Shown here: positions 59,202 through 64,000 of the stretch, piece after piece
Numbering within the stretch: position 1 is the stretch's first letter
How the letters are laid out: each line of letters opens with the position of its first letter
From: Corallococcus sp. NCRR
GTDB lineage: Bacteria; Myxococcota; Myxococcia; Myxococcales; Myxococcaceae
DNA length: 64,000 nucleotides
NCBI RefSeq assembly: GCF_026965535.1
Contig: NZ_CP114039.1
Location: 2,232,001-2,296,000, forward strand
Direction of reading: 5' to 3'
Made by a program: the position numbers and the translations under genes
The notes under the pieces: generated by a model
Told to the model about the DNA's origin: nothing
The model's input: only the letters and a program-made list of their open reading frames with translations
Database searches by the model: none

Positions 59202-59480
59202 CGGGTGACCTCATCGAGAAGAGCGGGCGCCCGAACGCCGGGTGCGCATCGGGCCGCGTGTCCGTGCTGACTAACATGGCCGGGCCTCGGGAGGCCGGCT
59301 CCTTTTGGGGGGCGGCATCCGGGAGGGTCGGCCACCCAGCGGGGCGCGAATCCACGATATCGGACGCTTGTTCCTTTCCTGGGAAGAGGACCGCGACCAC
59401 CTGGGTTGACGCGGCCCGGAGGGAGGATGCGTGACCACGACAAAGCGGGACGCCGGCTGGGGGTTCGCAAGGGAGGCGCG
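59202..59480. other. Divergent intergenic region, 279 bp
   Basis: Separates the small unknown gene from the histidine kinase. It contains a hairpin near 59280-59307 (GCCGG-g-CCT cggg AGGCCGGC followed by TCCTTTT), terminator-like on the plus strand. TAACAT lies at 59272-59277. I see no protein-coding gene; a short RNA is possible but unsupported. Confidence 0.4.
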
Positions 59481-60971
59481 ATGAGCCTGCGCGCCTTCTT
59501 TTCCACCGTGGTGGGTGGGTTGGTCCTGCTCACCGTGGTGTCCGCCACCCTGCTCGTGGTGCTGACGACCGCGCTGGAGCGCATGGCTTCCACGCTGAGT
59601 GAATCCGTGGAAGGCGTCCGGCAGGCCGAGGAGCTGGAGGTGGATCTGCTCGTCCACTCGCGGCTGCTATCGTCGCCGGGGGCTTCCGTGGTGGCGGACC
59701 CGTCGCGCGGGCGCTCGCCGCCCCAACTGGAGGCCGACCTGCGCCGCCAGATGCTGGAGATGCACGCCATCGCGTCCACCCGGGAGGAGCGTCAGACGGT
59801 GGCGGAGGTGCAGCAGCAGGTCTTCGCCTACCTGGCCGCGCAGCACGCGCCGCTCGGGCCCGGGATGACCCCGGCCCAGCACGACACGACGGCGATGGCC
59901 TCGCTGAACGCGGCGCTGCGCTCGCTGGAGCGCCTCATCCAGATCAACGTGGACCAGGCGCAGGAGGCCCGGCAGAGCGCGGCGCACTGGAGCGAGATGG
60001 CCGACATGCTGGGGCTGCTGTTGGGCCTGCTGCTGCTGACGACGCTGGGCCTGGTGGTCTTCTGGCTGAGGCGCTTCGCGCTGCGTCCGGTGACGGCGCT
60101 GCGCAGCGCGATGGCCGGCTTCGGCCGGGGCGGGCGGCACCTGCGCGCGCCCGAGGAGGGCCCGTCGGAGATTCGCGACATGGCCCACACCTTCAACGAG
60201 ATGGCGGACAGCCTGACCCACCAGCAGGAGCAGCAGCTGGCGTTCCTGGCGGGCGTGGCGCACGACCTGCGCAACCCCCTGTCCGCGCTGAAGCTGTCCA
60301 CCGCGCTCACGGGCCGCGGAGAGGTGACCCCGGAGCGCATGCAGCGCACGCTGTCGCTGGTGCGCCGCCAGGTGGCGCGCCTGGACCAGATGGTGGGGGA
60401 CCTGCTGGACGCGACCCGCATCGAGGCCGGCAAGCTGGAGCTCCAGCCGGAGGTGCGCGACGCGCGCGAGCTGGCGCGCTCCGTGGTGGAGCTGTACCAG
60501 TCCAGCGACTCCGGGCACACGCTGGAGCTGATGGTTCCGGACGGCGCGGTGCTGGTGCGCGCGGACCCCTCCCGGTTGGAGCAGGTGCTCAACAACCTGG
60601 TGAGCAACGCGCTCAAGTATTCCCCTTCCGGCAGCCGCGTGGAGGTGTCCGTGCGCGGCGACGGCGACCAGGTGTTGCTGGCCGTGGCGGACCAGGGCAT
60701 CGGCATGTCGCCGGAGGATCTCCAGGGGCTCTTCATCCCGTTCCAGCGCGCGGGCAACGCGAAGCAGCGCGCCCCGGGCGTGGGGCTGGGACTGTCGGTG
60801 TCGCGGCGGATCATCGAGGCGCACGGCGGCCGCATCGAGGTGGAGAGCCAGCCCGGCCAGGGCTCCGTGTTCCGCGTCCACCTGGCCCGGGTGTCCGCCG
60901 GTACGCCCAGGCCGTCCGCGCCCCCCGACGACGAGGAGCCCGCCGGGGAGGACTCCGGAGCGGTGCACTGA
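59481..60971 (+). CDS. Membrane sensor histidine kinase
   Basis: Protein of 496 residues: an N-terminal helix, a periplasmic sensor of about 145 residues, a second helix (LLLGLLLLTTLGLVVFWL), a HAMP-type linker (RPVTALRSAMAGFGRG), the H-box HDLRNPLSALKLS with phospho-acceptor His, and N/G boxes (NNLVSNALKYS; DQGIGMS; GVGLGLSVSRRII). It should autophosphorylate and pass phosphate to a response regulator; a stand-alone receiver protein is encoded at 61692-62057. AGGGAGGCGCG precedes the ATG at 59481. Confidence 0.93.
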   Translation: MSLRAFFSTVVGGLVLLTVVSATLLVVLTTALERMASTLSESVEGVRQAEELEVDLLVHSRLLSSPGASVVADPSRGRSPPQLEADLRRQMLEMHAIASTREERQTVAEVQQQVFAYLAAQHAPLGPGMTPAQHDTTAMASLNAALRSLERLIQINVDQAQEARQSAAHWSEMADMLGLLLGLLLLTTLGLVVFWLRRFALRPVTALRSAMAGFGRGGRHLRAPEEGPSEIRDMAHTFNEMADSLTHQQEQQLAFLAGVAHDLRNPLSALKLSTALTGRGEVTPERMQRTLSLVRRQVARLDQMVGDLLDATRIEAGKLELQPEVRDARELARSVVELYQSSDSGHTLELMVPDGAVLVRADPSRLEQVLNNLVSNALKYSPSGSRVEVSVRGDGDQVLLAVADQGIGMSPEDLQGLFIPFQRAGNAKQRAPGVGLGLSVSRRIIEAHGGRIEVESQPGQGSVFRVHLARVSAGTPRPSAPPDDEEPAGEDSGAVH

Positions 60972-61041
60972 AGGCCGGGGCAACCGTTGCCTGAAGCGGG
61001 CCCGGGTGAAGCAGAGGGATGCGCACGGGCGGGGCAGGGCG

Positions 61042-61047
61042 TACCTT
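61042..61047 (+). promoter_or_regulatory. Putative -10 of a leaderless promoter
   Basis: TACCTT ends 8 nt before the ATG at 61056. Confidence 0.4.
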
Positions 61048-61055
61048 GCGGCCCC

Positions 61056-61685
61056 ATGTCAGGAGCCGTCTGGATGATGAAGCGTTCCAACCGGGCCGTG
61101 CCGCTGGCCGCCGCCCTGCTGGTGCTGGGCGGGTGCGCGGGGCGAACGCAGACCGAGCCCCCCGTGTCCCCCGCCGCGCCCGTGCGGGAGGCGCCGTCCT
61201 CCGTCGTCCAGTCGCGGGAGGGGGGCTTCAGTGTGACCTTCCCCGGCCCCGTCACCGAGGAGCGGCGCGTACAGCCCACGGACGTGGGCGAGGTGACGCT
61301 GCACACGTTCATCGCCGCGCGTACGCAGGAGGACACCGCCTACTACGTCTCCTATACGGACTTCCCGCTCGCGGCGGTGGCGCAGGTGAGCCCCCGCGAC
61401 GTGGTGGACCGCGCCAGCCAGGGCGCGCTGGAGGCCCTGGGCGCGACGGCCATCTCCGCGAAGCCGCTGCAGCTGGAGGGCGGCTACCCCGGCCAGGAGG
61501 TGGGGGGACTGTCCGGTCCGCGCCGCCTCCGGGGCCGCTTCTTCATGGTGGGCCCGCGCCTGTACCAGCAGCTGCTGCTGCATCCGGAGGGGCGCGCGCC
61601 CCAGGACGCGGACCGCTTCTTCGACTCGTTCCGCCTGGACCCGGCCGTGGCGGGCCAACTGGGGCAGCGGACGACGGGCGGCTGA
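61056..61685 (+). CDS. Lipoprotein of unknown function
   Basis: Protein of 209 residues with a lipoprotein signal (LLVLGGC). The mature part is an alpha/beta domain: EGGFSVTFPGPVTEER, then HTFIAARTQEDTAYYVSYTDFP, a type seen in other myxobacterial lipoproteins but without a function I can name. No Shine-Dalgarno sequence; TACCTT lies 8 nt before the ATG. An ATG at 61074 would also begin a complete signal. Confidence 0.65.
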   Translation: MSGAVWMMKRSNRAVPLAAALLVLGGCAGRTQTEPPVSPAAPVREAPSSVVQSREGGFSVTFPGPVTEERRVQPTDVGEVTLHTFIAARTQEDTAYYVSYTDFPLAAVAQVSPRDVVDRASQGALEALGATAISAKPLQLEGGYPGQEVGGLSGPRRLRGRFFMVGPRLYQQLLLHPEGRAPQDADRFFDSFRLDPAVAGQLGQRTTGG

Positions 61686-61691
61686 CGGCTC

Positions 61692-62057
61692 TCAGTGCAG
61701 CGGGTGCACGAAGCGGCGCACCCCGGCGAGCAGGGCCTCGCGGTCGAAGGGCTTGGAGAGCACCTCGCGGATGGCGGGGTGGCGCTCCTCGCTGGAGCTG
61801 ATGGCCATGACGGGCAGCTCCGCGAAGCGGGGCTCGCGCTGCAAGGTGTCCAAGAGCCGCCAGCTGTCCTTGCGCGGCGTCCACATGTCCACCAGCAGCA
61901 GCGCGGGGCACGGGTGTGCTTCCAGCCACGCGAGGGCCTGGTCCCCGTTCTCCGTGGCGGTGACGGTGTGCCCTTCGCCCTGGAGGATTTCCACGAGCGC
62001 GTCGCGCAGGTCGCTGTCGTCCTCGACGAGGAGGAGGGTAGGGGGCGCGCGGCTCAT
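61692..62057 (-). CDS. Single-domain response regulator
   Basis: Receiver-only protein of 121 residues: acidic pocket VEDDSD, phospho-acceptor Asp in LLLVDMWTP, Ser in AISSSE and Lys in VLSKPFD. No output domain, so it signals by protein contact, as CheY does. It converges on the lipoprotein gene. A start five codons upstream (62072) is possible. The histidine kinase at 59481 is a candidate partner. Confidence 0.85.
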   Translation of the reverse strand: MSRAPPTLLLVEDDSDLRDALVEILQGEGHTVTATENGDQALAWLEAHPCPALLLVDMWTPRKDSWRLLDTLQREPRFAELPVMAISSSEERHPAIREVLSKPFDREALLAGVRRFVHPLH

Positions 62058-62136
62058 GGGCCCCCGACGCATAGGGCAAGCCCGCCGGGAGTGACAGGGA
62101 ACATCTGCCGGGTGCGACCGGCACCGCGGGCGCGCC

Positions 62137-62520
62137 TCAGCCTTCGTCGAACATGGCCTGGAGCACGCGCCAGGCGAGCTTCAGCTCGGAGCCGGAGCGG
62201 CCCGCGAGGAAGTCGCAGATCTCCGCCACGCCGTCCGTGCGCTCCAGGTCGAAGGAGTGGAAGAGCGTCTTGAGGGACACGTCCAATCCCACGGACAGCT
62301 TGCCCAGCGTGTCGAGCGAGGGAGAGAAGGCGCCCCGCTCGATGCGGCGGATGGCGTCCACGGACAGGTCACTGCGTTCGGCGAGCGCCTCCTGTGTGAG
62401 CGCGCGGCTGTTGCGCATGCGGCGCACGTGGTCGCCAAATCGCCGGTGGAGCTTCGTCCACGTTGTGAGCCGGTTCTTCGCCATATTCGCGGCGGATAAT
62501 TTGGGGGCGCGCCGCGCCAT
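62137..62520 (-). CDS. HTH (XRE/Cro-C1-type) regulator
   Basis: Protein of 127 residues. A helix-turn-helix lies at about 30-85 (RRMRNSRALTQEALAERSDLSVDAIRRIERGAFSPSLDTLGKLS, quoted in part by its ends), typical of the XRE family. The C-terminal part (DGVAEICDFL, LKLAWRVLQAMF) may mediate dimerisation. The start could be the ATG at 62520 or 62484; neither has a clear Shine-Dalgarno sequence. Confidence 0.82.
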   Translation of the reverse strand: MARRAPKLSAANMAKNRLTTWTKLHRRFGDHVRRMRNSRALTQEALAERSDLSVDAIRRIERGAFSPSLDTLGKLSVGLDVSLKTLFHSFDLERTDGVAEICDFLAGRSGSELKLAWRVLQAMFDEG

Positions 62521-62709
62521 GTGAAGGGACCATGTTCGCGGCCGGACCCTGCATTTGCGCTGGGGTCCGGGAAACCGGCCCTTTCCCCGGGGAGGTCTGG
62601 CCTGGACGTACGGTCCAAAACGGATGCGATGTCCGGGATGCCACGCCGGGGCGGCTCGCGAGGCGGCCGAGCGTGGGGTCCAGAACATGCGTGTCCCCGG
62701 GCTTTCGTC

Positions 62710-62715
62710 TACGCT
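62710..62715 (+). promoter_or_regulatory. Putative -10 of a leaderless promoter
   Basis: TACGCT ends 10 nt before the ATG at 62726. The hexamer equals the ones before copies 2 and 3 of the tandem membrane proteins. Confidence 0.4.
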
Positions 62716-62725
62716 CGCGGGCCAC

Positions 62726-64000
62726 ATGACGGTTCTCGATGTCTCGCGCGGGCTCCGGCGGGCGGGGTTGCTCGCTCTCCTGGCGGGGGCCCTGCTCCCC
62801 GGGTGCGAGTCCCGCACACCCCCTCACCGTTTTCCCCTGACGACGACTCCCGCGACGGACTCCGTGCCGGAGCCGGGGGCCGCGCGGCCCGTGTCCGCGG
62901 AAGCCGGGCACGCCGTGACGGGCGAGGGTTCCGCCCGGGTGGTGCCCACCGCCGTGAGCCTCCCCGCGCCGCCTCCAAGCCTGCCGCGCCCGGTGGCGCG
63001 CTCCGCGTTCCGCGCGCTGCCGCCCACCACCGCGCGTGCCGGACAGCTGCACGCGCTGGCCACGCGGTTGAAGGCTCCGGGCGGCACGGTGGAGGACCCC
63101 TGTCTGGAGCCGGGTGACACGGGCTGCGCGCGGTCCGCGCTGTCGCCGTTCTACGCCGCGCTGGATGGGCTCATGCGGACGCCGGGGACGGCGCCCACCG
63201 TCATCGCCGCGTTCGGCAACTCGCTCATCGCGGGGGACCGCATCGTGGACGTGGTCCGCGACGAGCTGGTCGCGGGCTTCGGTGGCGCGGGCCGGGGCGT
63301 GCTGCTGGTGGACCGCATGGCGCCCTACGGCGGACGGGGGCGCACGGCCGCCGTGAGCAACGGCTGGCAGCCGCGCACGCTGGGCGAGCTGAAGGCGCCG
63401 CCGCACCCGTTCGGCATCACCGGCGTGTACCACCTGGCCACGGAGAGCCGGGCCCGGGGCCGCTTCAAGCTGGAGGGCGAGCCGCGCGGGACGCTGTGGT
63501 GGAAGGACGTGAAGGGCGCGGGCCGCCTGGTCGTGTCCGTGGACGGCGCGGTGCTGACGCGCACGGAGCCCCAGGAGGACGGGGCCCACCGCACCACGTC
63601 CTTCGACCTGCCCGAGGGCGCGAAGTGGCTGGACATCACCGCGGAGGGCAAGGGCGCCATCGTGCAGGGCGTGGTGCTGCAGAAGGCCGGGTCCGGCATC
63701 GTGCTGGACATGCTCGGCGTGCCGTCCGCGGACGCGACGCTGTATGCCCGGATGGAGGAGGACGCGCTGAAGGCGCAGCTGTCGCAGCGCGACCCGAAGC
63801 TGCTGCTCTTCTTCCTGGGGGGCAATGAGTCCAAGCGCCTGGAGTGGAAGCGCACGGACCTGCCCACCGTGCGCCAGGACCTGGCCGCGCTCTTGCGCCG
63901 CGTCCGCGCCGCCGCGCCGGGCAGCGCGTGCATGGTGGTGGGCCCCATGGACGCGGTGCAGGACGGGCACGCGAAGGGCAAGCCCCTGACGCAGCGGCCG
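62726..64000 (+). CDS. SGNH/GDSL-type lipoprotein hydrolase (3' end off window)
   Basis: The frame is open from the ATG at 62726 to the last base, 425 codons. A lipoprotein signal (LLAGALLPGC) is followed by an Ala/Pro-rich linker and an SGNH-like domain: block-I-like IAAFGNSLIAGD (Ser in GNS), then a beta-sandwich-like insertion (RARGRFKLEGEPRG, GRLVVSVDG) and block-III-like LFFLGGNES. Similar insertions occur in enzymes acting on acetylated envelope glycans; that is a family-level guess. The catalytic Asp/His block would lie beyond the window. Confidence 0.78.
   Translation, partial: MTVLDVSRGLRRAGLLALLAGALLPGCESRTPPHRFPLTTTPATDSVPEPGAARPVSAEAGHAVTGEGSARVVPTAVSLPAPPPSLPRPVARSAFRALPPTTARAGQLHALATRLKAPGGTVEDPCLEPGDTGCARSALSPFYAALDGLMRTPGTAPTVIAAFGNSLIAGDRIVDVVRDELVAGFGGAGRGVLLVDRMAPYGGRGRTAAVSNGWQPRTLGELKAPPHPFGITGVYHLATESRARGRFKLEGEPRGTLWWKDVKGAGRLVVSVDGAVLTRTEPQEDGAHRTTSFDLPEGAKWLDITAEGKGAIVQGVVLQKAGSGIVLDMLGVPSADATLYARMEEDALKAQLSQRDPKLLLFFLGGNESKRLEWKRTDLPTVRQDLAALLRRVRAAAPGSACMVVGPMDAVQDGHAKGKPLTQRP

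Noticed and set aside
59206-59480. A short RNA gene between 59272 and 59307
   Set aside because: TAACAT and a terminator-like hairpin are present but nearly contiguous, leaving almost no transcript.

Overview
The window is about 70% G+C, densely packed and mostly SD-led. Its gene content fits a fruiting myxobacterium of the Myxococcus/Corallococcus type: a eukaryote-like Ser/Thr kinase, lipoprotein toxin/immunity cassettes, many secreted lipoproteins with Asp/Gly-rich linkers, a DUF5953-type protein, an M64 peptidase and lamin-tail surface proteins. I saw no rRNA, tRNA, CRISPR array, prophage or insertion sequence. The first and last genes run off the window. Family names rest on motifs read by eye.

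Layout. 0-5.9 kb: end of a Ser/Thr kinase, an RDD membrane protein, a VanB-type reductase, a hemerythrin and a SIMPL protein. 5.8-10.7 kb: an ADP-ribosyl-cyclase-like gene, then an outer-membrane protein / lipoprotein nuclease toxin (Tox-REase-5) / Imm52 cassette. 10.7-13.0 kb: a translationally coupled PadR / SEDS-like / esterase operon with a perfect operator. 13.1-18.6 kb: isochorismatase-like hydrolase, two SCO-type proteins (one without its metal-binding cysteines), a YtkA/FixH-like protein, an extradiol dioxygenase, and a DJ-1 protein divergent from a LysR regulator. 18.7-26.8 kb: secreted proteins (nuclease and lamin-tail lipoproteins, M64 peptidase, PEGA-type protein). 27.0-29.2 kb: SDR oxidoreductase and lipid kinase.

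29.2-34.7 kb: a five-gene unit in which a Nudix/NrtR-type regulator precedes a PP2C phosphatase, a kinase with a zinc ribbon, a nicotinamidase-like enzyme and a vWA protein. Matching GTGTC-N5-GACAC palindromes lie before the regulator and before the phosphatase. This looks like an NAD-linked relative of the TerY phosphatase-kinase triads. 36.1-38.2 kb: a second lipoprotein Tox-REase-5/Imm52 pair, with locally low G+C.

38.2-46.7 kb: eight minus-strand genes, nearly all overlapping. They are inositol-phosphate synthase, an HD-like protein, a Gfo/Idh dehydrogenase, a zinc-ribbon metallo-beta-lactamase protein, YcaO, a TIM-barrel isomerase, a GT4 glycosyltransferase and a PIG-L deacetylase. I read this as an uncharacterised pathway to an inositol-derived small molecule. 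46.9-53.5 kb: MATE exporter, two tail-to-tail glycosyltransferases, a DUF5953 protein and a pirin. 53.7-58.8 kb: three tandem paralogous membrane proteins of no family I know, with a lipoprotein, a zinc-finger protein and a glycosyltransferase. 58.8-64 kb: a histidine kinase, a response regulator, an HTH regulator and lipoproteins.

A recurring feature is a TANNNT hexamer 6-10 nt before a start codon that lacks a Shine-Dalgarno sequence. This suggests leaderless transcripts for a sizeable minority of genes.
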